Shown here one piece after another: positions 51,114 to 60,320 of a stretch of 64,000 nt of DNA. The position numbers and the translations under genes were made by a program. The notes under the pieces are model-generated. The model was not told the origin of the DNA. It made no database searches and worked only from the letters and a program-made list of their open reading frames with translations. Position 1 is the stretch's first letter. The number at the start of each line of letters is the position of its first letter. The DNA comes from Paenibacillus sp. PL91 (GTDB lineage: Bacteria; Bacillota; Bacilli; Paenibacillales; Paenibacillaceae), in NCBI RefSeq assembly GCF_012935325.2, contig NZ_JABBYG020000019.1:62001-126000 (forward strand), written 5' to 3'.

Positions 51114-51179
51114 CAGATTGTCCGAAGTAGACATAAACCGGCTTCAAACTACAGGCAGCCGGTTTATGTTGATTCGTGT

Positions 51180-51209
51180 CAAGCAGGGTTCAACTATCGT
51201 ACCCATTCA
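51180..51209 (+). repeat. Family-1 repeat, right-arm relic
   Basis: AGCAGGGTTCAACTATCGTA followed by CCCATTC keeps part of the right arm only. Confidence 0.35.
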
Positions 51210-51249
51210 TTTGGAATGGGGGAAGGAGATGTTTTAGCGCCGAATGCGC

Positions 51250-51672
51250 TTATTGTTCCACTACCTTTTTAAGCTCGCCGCACCATTTACCCCAGCCATA
51301 CTTAGCGCCTTCGAGTCCTTGAGCATTTGCGAATCCGGTTTGTTCGAGATGAAGGTTAACCTTTCCGTCACCTAAATCCTGCAGCGTCCAGGTGACCGTA
51401 TGCTTCTCCCCTCCGCTGGCCCAAGTATAGGACACCCGGTTTGGTGCGTCCACGATAAGCACTTCGCCGTCAATAATTCCATCCCACCATTCGGAAGGCT
51501 GAGTGCGAAACTGAAAACGGTGTCCTACAACGGGCTTAAAATCATTTTCCATCGCCTGACTGGTTTGGATGTTGACCACCCACTTGGCAAGCTTGCTTGA
51601 ATCGGTTAAGGCGGATCAAACCTTCTCGATCGATGACGTGTACTGAAAATCCAAGGATAATGTTAAACTCAT
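51250..51672 (-). pseudogene. AHSA1/SRPBCC gene with a nonsense codon
   Basis: The full frame starts at ATG 51672 (MSLTLSLDFQYTSSIEKV), meets TGA at 51618-51616 where the family has Trp (EKVWxALTDSSKLAKW), and continues in frame (SALTDSSKLAKWVVNIQTSQ to GKWCGELKKVVEQ). A single TGG-to-TGA change would explain it. The remaining frame has an internal ATG/GTG (51579 onward) that could give an N-truncated protein of about 109 residues. The start overlaps the ArsR stop (ATGA), just as in the intact pair at 4124-4908. Confidence 0.78.
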
Positions 51673-51998
51673 TCTTCTTCCTCCTCTAATAGTTGGTTCA
51701 AGCGCAACATATTCGCACTCCAAAACTTGCTGTAGAAAGCCAACCAATCTTGAATTTCTCTGAGTGGAGAGGCGTTTAGTCTAAATCGTGTTTCTCTTCC
51801 GACTTTTCGATCAATTACCAGTCCGGCCTCTTTAAGAATTGTCAAATGCTTGGAAACCGCTGTACGGCCCATTTGAAACTGTTCCGTTAATTCATGAAGC
51901 GGTATCTCATCTGCCTCTGCTAACAGTCGAATCAGTCGGCGTCTAGTTGGATCTGCAATCGCGTCAAACACATCCCGCAACTGGTTGTTTTCGCTCAC
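51669..51998 (-). CDS. ArsR-family winged-helix repressor
   Basis: 109 residues. Winged helix with VFDAIADPTRRRLIRLLAEA, QFQMGRTAVSKHLTILKEAG and a wing VIDRKVGRETRFRLN. No CxC metal site. It is coupled to the following AHSA1 gene by ATGA overlap. Codon use is ordinary for the region, unlike the GC-rich pair at 4124-4908, so the two pairs were probably acquired separately. Intact. Confidence 0.9.
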   Translation of the reverse strand: MSENNQLRDVFDAIADPTRRRLIRLLAEADEIPLHELTEQFQMGRTAVSKHLTILKEAGLVIDRKVGRETRFRLNASPLREIQDWLAFYSKFWSANMLRLNQLLEEEEE

Positions 51999-52255
51999 AA
52001 CACCCTCTCCTAAATATTATTACCTAGGGACAGCCGTTAACTTCACGTCCTTCTCAATCAGGTTCAAACCTCTCCAATTGACTAATTCCTAATTGGACAC
52101 CATTTAGTGACACTTTTATTATAGGTCACCATTTGGTGTCGTGTCAACAACATTAATATACCGATCGGACGTTTCCAGTTAACCTGCCTTAATAAGTGGT
52201 GTCAGCTTCTCTGATACTATCCCTTATTGCTGGACATTTTAGATTGTTGATAATA

Positions 52256-52289
52256 CAAAAAAAAGAGCCACTCAGCTTTAGAGTGGCTC
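52256..52289 (-). terminator. Terminator, minus strand
   Basis: GAGCCACTC-AGCTTTA-GAGTGGCTC; on the minus strand followed by TTTTTTTTG. It lies after the SDR relic. Confidence 0.8.
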
Positions 52290-52307
52290 ATTCAACCTTT
52301 ATGTTTC

Positions 52308-52658
52308 TCACCAACAACAAGCCCTAATGATATCCATCGACCATTGTCTTGGGTAATGAATTGCTGTTCTGATTCCGAAATACGTCCCAGCATTGTTCAC
52401 CACATCGATACGACCATTCTGCTTCAAGGCAAGCTGTGCCACTTTCTGCATATCCTCGGATGAGATAACATCCGCCTTAATATAAACAGATTCTCCACCT
52501 TCTTGTTCAATTTCATTAACGATGGCTAGCAGACGATCCGCTCTTCTTGCCGCCAATACGACCTTAGCTCCCTTTTAGGCCAATAACTTGGCTGTGGCTT
52601 CCCCTATTTCACTGGATGCTCCAGTAATGATGATTACCTTAGATTTCACGTTGTCCAA
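52308..52658 (-). pseudogene. Relic of a short-chain dehydrogenase/reductase
   Basis: From a TTG at 52658 the frame reads NVKSKVIIITGASSEIGEAT (Rossmann nucleotide motif T-G-x-x-x-x-I-G), AKLLA, then TAA at 52575-52577, then KGAKVVLAARRADRLLAIVN, VYIKADVISSEDMQKVAQLA and IDVVNNAGTYFG (NNAG motif). After that the frame loses similarity and stops; the catalytic Ser-Tyr-Lys part is missing. One nonsense codon plus a 3' truncation. Confidence 0.75.
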
Positions 52659-52776
52659 TGCTATCCGCCCCTATGGCCTCAGCTTTCGTTGGAATCGTAG
52701 AGTGGTGGATTAGGCATAAAATGAAATGCTGCACTCACCAGAATATATGGCGGAGCAACTATAGAAAATAAACCGC

Positions 52777-53694
52777 TTAATCAATCATAAGAACAATTTT
52801 CCCGCGGCCGTGCCTAGATTCGATGGCCCGGTGCGCATCGTCCGCTCGGTCCAGCGGGAAGGCCTGCCTGATATGGATGAGAAGCTTGCCTTTTGTATGA
52901 AGATCCACCAGCTCTGCAAGGCGGGTTGCCGAGCGTTCGCCAATGACGATGCGAAGGCCAAGCTCCTCAATAAGGTCGTAGGCGAAGAAAGTACAGATGC
53001 GGTTCTTGTCTCGTACCAATTCCACCGCAGCCCGGAGTCCTTCTCCCCCGGCTGTATCGAAAGCGGCGTCGATGCCGTCCGGTGCGAGCTCCCGGAGCCG
53101 CCCGGCCAATCCTTCCTCATACGTAACCGGTATGGCGCCCAGAGATCGAATATAGTCATGGTTGCTCTCGCTAGCGGTGCCGATTATTGTCTTCGCTCCC
53201 CACTCCTTCGCCAGCTGTACGGCAAAAGCGCCTAGGGAGCCGGCCGCACCGTTGATCAGAACGGTTTCGCCCGGTTCAACACCGATCGCTTTCAAGGCGA
53301 TGTAAGCACCCTGACCGTTGCCGGTCAACCCGCCTGCTTCTTCCCAAGACATGGTCTGGGGCTTGCTCACGATTTGGTCGGCGCTGACAACCACATATTC
53401 GGCGTAGCAATTCAATATTGCGAAGCCGAGCACTTCGCTGCCCTTCGAGAATCCGGTTACCCTTTCCCCAACCTGATCGACGATTCCTGCGAATTCATTG
53501 CCCGGAATTTGCGGAAAATTCACCGCAATCCCATAAGCTGGCGTCCAACCTCCGCGAACAGCGCAATCGTAATGCTGTACGCCGGCCGTTTTCACGCGGA
53601 CCCTAACTTGACCCGGACCAGCCTGTGGATCCGGTACCTCCATCACTCTCATGACTTCCGGTCCTCCAAACGAAGTAAATGCTGCTGCTCTCAT
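52777..53694 (-). CDS. Quinone-oxidoreductase-like MDR dehydrogenase
   Basis: 305 residues of the medium-chain dehydrogenase/reductase superfamily. GroES-like N-terminus (FTSFGGPEVMRVMEVPDPQA, PQIPGNEFAGIVDQVGERVT) and nucleotide-binding domain (VLINGAAGSLGAFAVQLAKE). The zinc-binding Cys/His ligands are absent, so it is the zinc-independent quinone reductase type using NAD(P)H. It is co-directional with the MFS exporter gene upstream (71-base gap), so possibly one transcript under the divergent LysR regulator. Confidence 0.85.
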   Translation of the reverse strand: MRAAAFTSFGGPEVMRVMEVPDPQAGPGQVRVRVKTAGVQHYDCAVRGGWTPAYGIAVNFPQIPGNEFAGIVDQVGERVTGFSKGSEVLGFAILNCYAEYVVVSADQIVSKPQTMSWEEAGGLTGNGQGAYIALKAIGVEPGETVLINGAAGSLGAFAVQLAKEWGAKTIIGTASESNHDYIRSLGAIPVTYEEGLAGRLRELAPDGIDAAFDTAGGEGLRAAVELVRDKNRICTFFAYDLIEELGLRIVIGERSATRLAELVDLHTKGKLLIHIRQAFPLDRADDAHRAIESRHGRGKIVLMID

Positions 53695-53765
53695 AGGATA
53701 ATCCTCCTTGGTTATTTGATAAGAATGCTATTGAGGTGATTTTATGCTTCAAAACAAAGTCGACG

Positions 53766-55128
53766 TCATGCTGTTTTTCTCCTGCGCTCGACTCTGCCGA
53801 ATTGATAATAATAGAGTAATAAAATCATTACGTGCAAGATGGCAAGAACCAGATAAATGTTGCTGTAAGCGAACGCGTTCGGATGCGAATTCACCGCATT
53901 CCAACCGGAACTTGCGCCTTGGTCGACCGTCGTGCTATAAACGCCTGCGGAAACGGCCCCGGCAATGAAGTTAAGCGTTGCAAGTAGTCCCATTCCGACT
54001 CCCGTCTGTTCCTTTGGCAGCGACCGGGAAATTGTATTGGACAATGCTATCATCATGAACGATTGCCCCACATTGCCGAAGATTAGAAAGATGGCCACAT
54101 AAACGGGGGAAATTCCCGCAAAGGAAGACAATAGAACGAAACAGGTTAATAGCAACGCGGAAGCTGTGTAGAAAAGGCGTGGATTCCCTTTTTCATCCGC
54201 TAGTTTACCTGCTTTCCGCCCTAGAATCGCAGTCGTGACGGCAGCCGGAACCAATGTGAAACCGACCAAGCCAGGAGCCAAATGATTGACTTGGGATAAC
54301 AGCTGCGGGCTTAGAAAAGCTAGCGAGTACCCGATTCCGGTCGTCAGAAATGCAAACGTCAGCACAAGGGAGTAGCTTTTATTACAGAAGAGCTCAAGCC
54401 GGATGAACGGGTTCACCGCGAGGCGGATTCTAGCCATAAACATGATAAACAATACCAGACAACCTACTGCAGGCACCCACGCTTTGTTCGTGATCGCAAG
54501 CAGAAGCAGCGCAGCCGTTCCGGCGAGAAGTCCCCCACCTAACCAATCGATGTTGTCTGCTTTTCCATGCTCATCATCCAAATATTTGCGGTAATACGGC
54601 AATGCCAATAGGGTCAAGAGAGGCATGCAGAACAGCCATCGCCAATGAACGACACTAACCAACAAAGTAGCAATGATCGGGCCGATTGCACCGCCGATCG
54701 CCAAACCGGTCATCGATATCCCGAGTGCCCGCCCCCGACTCTCCTGGGGAAAATATCGAACCGGAATAATGCCGGCCGTTGCCGGAACGACCGCTGCCCC
54801 CACCCCTTGCAAAATTCGGCCTAGCAGAACCATCCAGTAAGCTTGGGCAGTTAGGCCGATCATGGATCCGAACGCAAAAAAGATCAGACCGAACGTCAGC
54901 AAATTTTTGAGCTTGTAGATGTCCGCCAGCTTCCCATAGATTACGGTACCGATAGCATAGATCAGCAGAAAGGCTGACGTAACCCAGCTCACTTGCGGTA
55001 AGGAAAGCTGAAATTCAGCGCGAATCTCGGGCAATACGATATTGAACATCGTCGCACTCATCACAGAGACGACAAGCGTGAATGCGAGAATTCGAATCAA
55101 GCGTTCTCCTGCTTGCTGTTGCACTCCG
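53766..55128 (-). CDS. MFS drug-exporter-like protein (TetL/DHA2 type)
   Basis: About 450-500 residues, 12-14 membrane helices. Motif A between helices 2 and 3 (GTVIYGKLADIYKLKNLLTF) and motif C-like segment (RALGISMTGLAIGGAIGPII) indicate a proton-driven exporter. The open frame extends to 55268, but the first 47 codons look non-coding, so the start is probably one of the GTG codons near 55128 (VETGVQQQAG). Divergent from a LysR regulator gene (start 55315), which likely controls it. Substrate unknown. Confidence 0.82.
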
Positions 55129-55314
55129 GTTTCCACTTCTTCATCTCGCTTTCTGTAGGCTGGGGTTCCGCACACTTTATTCGAATGGCAAGCAATTCTT
55201 CCCGGGAAGTTTGTATTCCGCTTGCGTAGAATTATCATATATCGGATAATTGATAAATAAAAATACATCTTACTCTATATCATTCATTCCCTTGAGTATA
55301 TAAGGAGGCCGAAG

Positions 55315-56199
55315 ATGGAGCTGCTGCAGCTGCAGTATTTTCGTACGGTAGCTAGAATGGAACATATGACGAAAGCTGCACAAGATCTGCGGATCGCGCA
55401 ACCCGCTCTCAGCAAGACGATCGCCCGCTTGGAGAAGGATGTGGGGGTGCCTCTATTTGACCGTGATGGCAGGAAAATTCGGCTCAATGCGTTCGGCAAA
55501 GCGTTTTTGAATAAAGTGGAGGCGGCCCTCACCCTATTGGAAGAGGGACAAAAGGAAGTATCCGATCTCGCAGGCTTGGAGCACGGGAGCATTCATTTGG
55601 CTACATCGACTCTAGATCGTTTATCGGAACCTTTGAACGCTTTCCTCTCTCTTCATCCGAATGTCAACTTTCGGATCACTCAGGCTTCGATGGAAGAGAT
55701 GGCTCATCTCATTGAAGTCGGTGAAGTCGATATTTGCTTTACCCCATTGCCTATGGAAAGGCCGGATTTCAGTGCGTTGTCCGTATTAAACGAAGATGTT
55801 TATTTGGCCGTTCCTCCAGCGCATCGTTTAGCGGGTCTTCCGATCATCCGCTTAAACCAGGTGGCTGATGAGCCGTTTATCGGTTATAAAGAAGGGTATC
55901 ATTTTCAAAAAATGAATGATGATTTCTTCCATACGGCAGGAATATCTCCGAATTACGTTTGCAGGGTCGACGAACCGTCTGCTATTGCCAAACTTATCTC
56001 CGCAGGACTGGGTATTGCGCTGGTCGGTAATTGCGGAGGACCGAATTCCCCTCTTCATCTACTGTCCATCGAATATCCTGTTTGCCAACGCCATTTCCAA
56101 ATCGTATGGCATAACAAACGTTACCTTTCCATGGCGGCTCGCAGTTTCAGAGATTTTATTGTCCAATATTTTAATCGAAACGACGAGACAAGCAGTTAA
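55315..56199 (+). CDS. LysR-family transcriptional regulator
   Basis: 294 residues. N-terminal helix-turn-helix (LLQLQYFRTVARMEHMTKAA, IAQPALSKTIARLEKDVGVP, LFDRDGRKIRLNAFGKAF) and C-terminal periplasmic-binding-type effector domain (LEHGSIHLATSTLDRLSEPL onward). Divergently arranged with the MFS exporter gene, the classical LysR layout, suggesting it regulates the exporter in response to a small molecule. A hairpin terminator follows directly. Confidence 0.93.
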   Translation: MELLQLQYFRTVARMEHMTKAAQDLRIAQPALSKTIARLEKDVGVPLFDRDGRKIRLNAFGKAFLNKVEAALTLLEEGQKEVSDLAGLEHGSIHLATSTLDRLSEPLNAFLSLHPNVNFRITQASMEEMAHLIEVGEVDICFTPLPMERPDFSALSVLNEDVYLAVPPAHRLAGLPIIRLNQVADEPFIGYKEGYHFQKMNDDFFHTAGISPNYVCRVDEPSAIAKLISAGLGIALVGNCGGPNSPLHLLSIEYPVCQRHFQIVWHNKRYLSMAARSFRDFIVQYFNRNDETSS

Positions 56200-56211
56200 A
56201 AATGCAAAAAA

Positions 56212-56240
56212 AATAACTCTACTCATGTGTAGAGTTATTT
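56212..56240 (+). terminator. Terminator of the LysR gene
   Basis: AATAACTCTAC-TCAT-GTGTAGAGTTATT, with A-run before and TTTT after; likely works in both directions. Confidence 0.8.
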
Positions 56241-56332
56241 TCCATATAAACATACAGTTGGCTCCGAATAGTTTTTACCATAATTAGTAAAACAAGATCC
56301 TGATTTTCGATATTCACATGCCGCTATTGCTT

Positions 56333-56417
56333 CGCATTTCTGCCCGTTAGTTAATAAAAAGAAAGCAGGCAACCATAGCGCCTGCTCATCAATGTTTGTT
56401 GGAGCACTATCACTACT
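56333..56417 (+). repeat. Family-1 hairpin repeat
   Basis: Left arm TTTCTGCCCGTTAGTTAATA, stem AAAGCAGGC...GCCTGCTC, then AATGTTTGTTGGAGCACTATC and a diverged right arm. Ends within 5 bases of the stop of the HTH gene. Confidence 0.65.
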
Positions 56418-56421
56418 TACA

Positions 56422-56649
56422 TTAACCGATAATGGTGGTGTTTGCGTCACTTTTGTATTCTAATATATCTCCAGGCTGACATTCTAAAGCCTTACAAATC
56501 GCCTCTAAAGTTGATAATCGAATCGCTTTTGCCTTTCCATTTTTCAATATAGAAAGGTTAGCCATTGTTATTCCAACCCTCTCCGAAAGTTCTGTTACGC
56601 TCATTTTTCTTTTAGCCAACATCACATCAATATTGATTATAATCGCCAT
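56422..56649 (-). CDS. Small Cro/CI-type HTH regulator
   Basis: 75 residues from the ATG at 56649 (GAGGTG six bases upstream; the GTG three codons earlier overlaps the site). Nearly all is one XRE helix-turn-helix (MLAKRKMSVTELSERVGITM, ANLSILKNGKAKAIRLSTLE) with CQPGDILEYKSD at the end. This short type is regularly paired with a DUF2975 membrane protein, as here (gap of about 10 bases). It probably controls the pair. Confidence 0.9.
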   Translation of the reverse strand: MAIIINIDVMLAKRKMSVTELSERVGITMANLSILKNGKAKAIRLSTLEAICKALECQPGDILEYKSDANTTIIG

Positions 56650-56659
56650 GTTATTCACC

Positions 56660-57142
56660 TCAGACCGTCAAATCATTTTCTGATTTTATATCAATTGCCT
56701 CTTTTAAAAGCTTTTGGAGAACAGCAGCAAAAACGGCAATCACCATGGATGCGAAGATCAAGACCATTCCGATTACTATGATACCTGGAGCATCATCTTT
56801 CTCCGCTATGAGGTAGAAGAGTGGCATTCCTACCACAAACAAGCTACTGATTGTGATAGCACAGTATTTTATATTCTTTAAAACGCTTACAGATAATTCC
56901 GAGAAAGCTTTGTTCCTGTCAATATAGCCTAAGAGTTTAAAAGCTTGGTACAAAGCATAGTAAAAAGGTATCGCCGTTGCATACAAATCGATTAAAACGA
57001 GATATTTCAAAAAAGTATGATCTGGATACAATTCTGCCGCAAAATTCGCTATCTCTGGCACCAAAAATATGCACAAAGCAAGAACCGGGATTCCAATAAT
57101 AATAACAGCTACCTTTAAAAACAGTGTAGTTCCTCGTTCCAT
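56660..57142 (-). CDS. DUF2975-family membrane protein
   Basis: 160 residues with four hydrophobic helices (about 8-30, 42-65, 92-112, 122-145): LFLKVAVIIIGIPVLALCIF, YLVLIDLYATAIPFYYALYQ, IKYCAITISSLFVVGMPLFY and IIVIGMVLIFASMVIAVFAA. Ends in a short acidic cytoplasmic tail. DUF2975 proteins are encoded upstream of small XRE regulators throughout Bacillota; the function is unknown, with membrane sensing a plausible idea. Confidence 0.88.
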   Translation of the reverse strand: MERGTTLFLKVAVIIIGIPVLALCIFLVPEIANFAAELYPDHTFLKYLVLIDLYATAIPFYYALYQAFKLLGYIDRNKAFSELSVSVLKNIKYCAITISSLFVVGMPLFYLIAEKDDAPGIIVIGMVLIFASMVIAVFAAVLQKLLKEAIDIKSENDLTV

Positions 57143-57290
57143 AAAAGCCCCTCACTTATTATTAATTTTGATTTGACTTTAACACGTAATTTATCGTTTT
57201 GCAATAAAAATTTTCCTAAATTAAATATATTGTTGTTGTTATATTAGCATTCCTTTTAACCGAAGAATCTTCAGAATCAGCAATGGATAT

Positions 57291-57384
57291 TAGTTCTTGT
57301 CCTCGGGAAAGGACAAGAACTTATATCTATAAAATAAAAAAACCACGCACCGCGTGGATTTTAATAAATACATGTTCTTGTCCT
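57291..57384 (+). repeat. Family-2 repeat, best copy
   Basis: GTTCTTGTCC-TCGGGAAA-GGACAAGAAC (perfect 10-bp stem, 57293-57320), TTATATCTATAAAATAAAAA, second stem CCACGC-ACC-GCGTGG (57343-57357), then a third arm GTTCTTGTCC (57373-57382). Confidence 0.7.
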
Positions 57385-57426
57385 CTGGCAGCTTGTGTCA
57401 CAATCATACATTTCATTTTAATTGCA

Positions 57427-57978
57427 TCATATCGATTCTTGATTTTTACGGCTCCTGCCAACTAGCCATTTTGCAGCATCGAAGAGGTCCATCGCTACAA
57501 AATCTGGTGATGCTTGCTCATACCACTTGTGACGGTATTTTTCCAAAGACTGCTTACCCCAGCCTGTCTCTACAAGGATTCTTTTGGCTCCTACTGCGGC
57601 AGCTGCAAGCATATCTGTTGAACCCACGTCACCAATAACAGCACATTGAGTCAGATCTAGTTCATGCTCAGCTGCAGCTTTTTGAAGCATACCAGGTCTT
57701 GGCTTATGACACTCACAGCCCTCCTCTGGCTCATGTGGACATATATATGCCGCATCAAATCCATAGCTTTCAAATTCTTTTTGAAATTCTAATTCCGTCG
57801 CTAGGCCTTTAGTGATGTTGTGTTGATTAGTAAGGGCAAATATTTTAATTCCATGATCTTTTAATAACTCCAGTGCTGCTAATGATGAAGGGAATAACTC
57901 AAAATCTCGAGGATGAATGAAGTGACCATTCCCACCTAAAGTTCCATCGCGATCCACAAAAACAGCTTTAATGATCAA
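57427..57978 (-). CDS. HAD-IIIA phosphatase (GmhB/HisB-N-like)
   Basis: 183 residues. Catalytic Asp9 and Asp11 in VFVDRDGTLGGNG; second motif FALTNQHN; Lys in CHKPRPGMLQKAA; final acidic motif VIGDVGSTDML. A zinc loop CPHEPEEGCECHKP is present, as in D-glycero-D-manno-heptose-1,7-bisphosphate and histidinol phosphatases. The exact substrate is unclear because no heptose or histidine genes are adjacent. Confidence 0.87.
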   Translation of the reverse strand: MIIKAVFVDRDGTLGGNGHFIHPRDFELFPSSLAALELLKDHGIKIFALTNQHNITKGLATELEFQKEFESYGFDAAYICPHEPEEGCECHKPRPGMLQKAAAEHELDLTQCAVIGDVGSTDMLAAAAVGAKRILVETGWGKQSLEKYRHKWYEQASPDFVAMDLFDAAKWLVGRSRKNQESI

Positions 57979-58321
57979 AAAAGATCCCCCTCAATGAATA
58001 TTACAGCATGTTTCACAGATTTGATAATTCTCTATATGGTTGGAATTATCCTGCTTGTGAGACTTTGATCTTGAGAGCTATTCCGTTTATCCTCCTACTT
58101 GTTAACCCATATTTAGGCTGGTTGGGGCATGCCCCCGAAACACATGCGGTAATGTGGACGAGAAAATAGTTAGGGGCTTACGGCGAACATAAACACATGA
58201 GTGGTTCTCTCATCTCACTGGAACTGCCCATTAATTTGCTTCTACACGACAACAGAGGTTCAAGAAGATGTTCTTTCACCGTGTATAAATAGCCATGTCG
58301 ACTGAATAATGCGAATGTTCA
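57979..58321. other. Gap without a gene
   Basis: Only an isolated GGAACTGCCCATTAATTTGC (58225-58244), a decayed family-1 left arm, is recognisable. It separates the HAD gene from the end of the metallophore-type operon. Confidence 0.45.
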
Positions 58322-59554
58322 TCACCCCCGTTCTTTTTTCGAAACTCCGATCTTTTTCTTACTAAGTCTACTCCACATCTCCCTTTGATCGATTGCAACT
58401 AGAATCATCGCTGAGCTCAAAAGCGCACAAATGGTATACATAAACGAATACGAGAAGAAATCGGCTACCGGGCCCATCAATATACCGCCTAGGGATACGC
58501 CGAGATCGGCCGAAGCGATAAATATGCCCATCAATACATTTCGGTTCAGCTGTGGCAGAACAAAGGACAAATAGGTCATCAGGCTCGGGTAGAGAATGGC
58601 CTGGGCAGCTCCCATCAGTACTGCGCCTAGGTAAAAAAAGAGGACGCCGCCTATATCGGCTAAGCCGACGCTTTGCGACGCTACCGCCAGCATCAGCATC
58701 GTGCACGCCATATATGTTGTATGCCACTTGCCGTCCGAAGGAATTTTCTTTCGAAGCGCAAACCTGGCTAGTACTACGGTTCCCGCCTGAAGCATCAAAT
58801 AGATGCCGGCACTGCCGCCGGGTACTTCCTCTGAATACAGCGGAACAAAGGCGGTAACGGCGCCGAAGACGAGGGAAGCTGACAGCATCATCACGCTACA
58901 TTTGAGCAAAAAAGGATTTTTAACAAGCTCTCCTAACGATTGAATCATGTTCGAACCTTGCCGGACGCTTGGGTTCATCGGAGACTCGGGCGTTTCCGGG
59001 CTTCGGGCTATCTTGGCGCCGTAACCGAATACGCCTGTCAATACAGCGATGGAAACCATAACGATCGCAAAAGCGTTTATCCCACCGTTCTCCCAAAGGC
59101 CTAGAGCCAACAGCGGTCCCGCTATTCCCGGCATGTACGTAAACAGAGAATAGAGAGAAATGCCTTGCGAACGATCCTTCTCCGGCAGCGCGTCGATAAT
59201 GCTGATCTGCAGCGCCATAGAGAAGAAAGCGGTAGACACTCCTTGCAGCATTCGGGCGACCAAATAGCCTGACAACCCGGTAAATGTGTACAGAATTAAT
59301 GCAAATCCGTTGATGATCAGAATCGTACGAAGTACTTTGATCGACCCATGCCGTTGAATGATGCTTCCCGCCCACGGGCGAAAGAACATGGTCGTAAACA
59401 AATAGGCACCCATAATCAAACCGATGGTTGTATTGCTTGCTCCGAGCGATTCTCCCTTGAGCGGAATAATGACGTTCAGAATCGCGTTGCCGCTAAAGAA
59501 CAACAGCGCCAGCGCGTATAAACGCAAAAACGGAAATGACAAAGCTCCGCGCAT
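58322..59554 (-). CDS. cntE: MFS exporter, CntE-like (opine metallophore export)
   Basis: 410 residues, 12 membrane helices. Opening PFLRLYALALLFFSGNAILN, motif A-like region (TTMFFRPWAGSIIQRHGSIK) and LVARMLQGVSTAFFSMALQI. By itself it is a general MFS exporter. Its place as last gene after two permeases and two ATPases of a nickel/opine-type importer reproduces the order of the staphylopine locus cntABCDFE, where CntE exports the metallophore. Gap to the ATPase gene 13 bases. Assignment rests mainly on gene order. Confidence 0.75.
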   Translation of the reverse strand: MRGALSFPFLRLYALALLFFSGNAILNVIIPLKGESLGASNTTIGLIMGAYLFTTMFFRPWAGSIIQRHGSIKVLRTILIINGFALILYTFTGLSGYLVARMLQGVSTAFFSMALQISIIDALPEKDRSQGISLYSLFTYMPGIAGPLLALGLWENGGINAFAIVMVSIAVLTGVFGYGAKIARSPETPESPMNPSVRQGSNMIQSLGELVKNPFLLKCSVMMLSASLVFGAVTAFVPLYSEEVPGGSAGIYLMLQAGTVVLARFALRKKIPSDGKWHTTYMACTMLMLAVASQSVGLADIGGVLFFYLGAVLMGAAQAILYPSLMTYLSFVLPQLNRNVLMGIFIASADLGVSLGGILMGPVADFFSYSFMYTICALLSSAMILVAIDQREMWSRLSKKKIGVSKKERG

Positions 59555-59567
59555 GGCCTACTCTCCC

Positions 59568-60320
59568 CTAATCATTAAAACATATCGAAGACTCCAATAA
59601 TTTCCTTGCGTATGCCGAACGAACATCCCGCAGCCTCTTCGTTTCGACGATCTCTTCGATCTGTCCGCAACGGAAGATCATGATTCTGTCGCAAAGATAG
59701 GCAGCGGCTTGAATATCGTGCGTAATAAAAATGTAGCTCATTTTGTTCCGGTTCTTTAATGTCTTCAATAACTCCAACACCTGCGCCTGAACCGAAATGT
59801 CCAGCGAGCTGACCGCCTCGTCCAGTAAAAGGTATGGAGGCTCGGTCGATATTGCCCTAGCGATGCAGACTCTTTGCGCTTCACCTCCCGACAATTCGTG
59901 GGGGTACCTAGATCGGTAGGAAGGATTCAAGCCGACGAGCTGCAGCAATTCTTCGACCTTGCCTTGTAGCATGCGAGTTGCCCGATTCACGGTTTTCATA
60001 GGTTCCATGATGGCCTGCTCGACCGTAAAAAAAGGATTCAGGGAAGATCTATAATCCTGGAATACGGCGCTTATGCGGCCTATTCGCGAATTCCGATCCC
60101 CTATATCCTTGCCATCTAGCCGAATCGTTCCCCGATTGGGTTTTTCGATTCCCAATATGAGCCGTCCGAGCGTCGACTTGCCGCTCCCGCTTTCCCCAAT
60201 GATGCCGAGGCATTCGCCGTGCCTACAATCGAAGCTCACGTCTTTTAAAATATGCCGACTTTTTTGAGCGAACAAATTGCCGGTCCGGTATGACTTTGCG
60301 ACCCCCTCCACCTTAAGCAA
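59568..60320 (-). CDS. cntF: Opine-metal ABC transporter ATPase, CntF-like
   Basis: 250 residues of the oligopeptide/nickel ATPase family: Walker A GIIGESGSGKSTLGRL, Q loop AVFQDYRSSLN, signature LSGGEAQRVCIARA, Walker B LLLDEAVSSLDIS. Shorter than OppF and without its C-terminal extension, like NikE/CntF. It abuts the preceding ATPase gene (no gap). It powers import through the CntBC-type permease. Confidence 0.83.
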   Translation of the reverse strand: MLKVEGVAKSYRTGNLFAQKSRHILKDVSFDCRHGECLGIIGESGSGKSTLGRLILGIEKPNRGTIRLDGKDIGDRNSRIGRISAVFQDYRSSLNPFFTVEQAIMEPMKTVNRATRMLQGKVEELLQLVGLNPSYRSRYPHELSGGEAQRVCIARAISTEPPYLLLDEAVSSLDISVQAQVLELLKTLKNRNKMSYIFITHDIQAAAYLCDRIMIFRCGQIEEIVETKRLRDVRSAYARKLLESSICFND

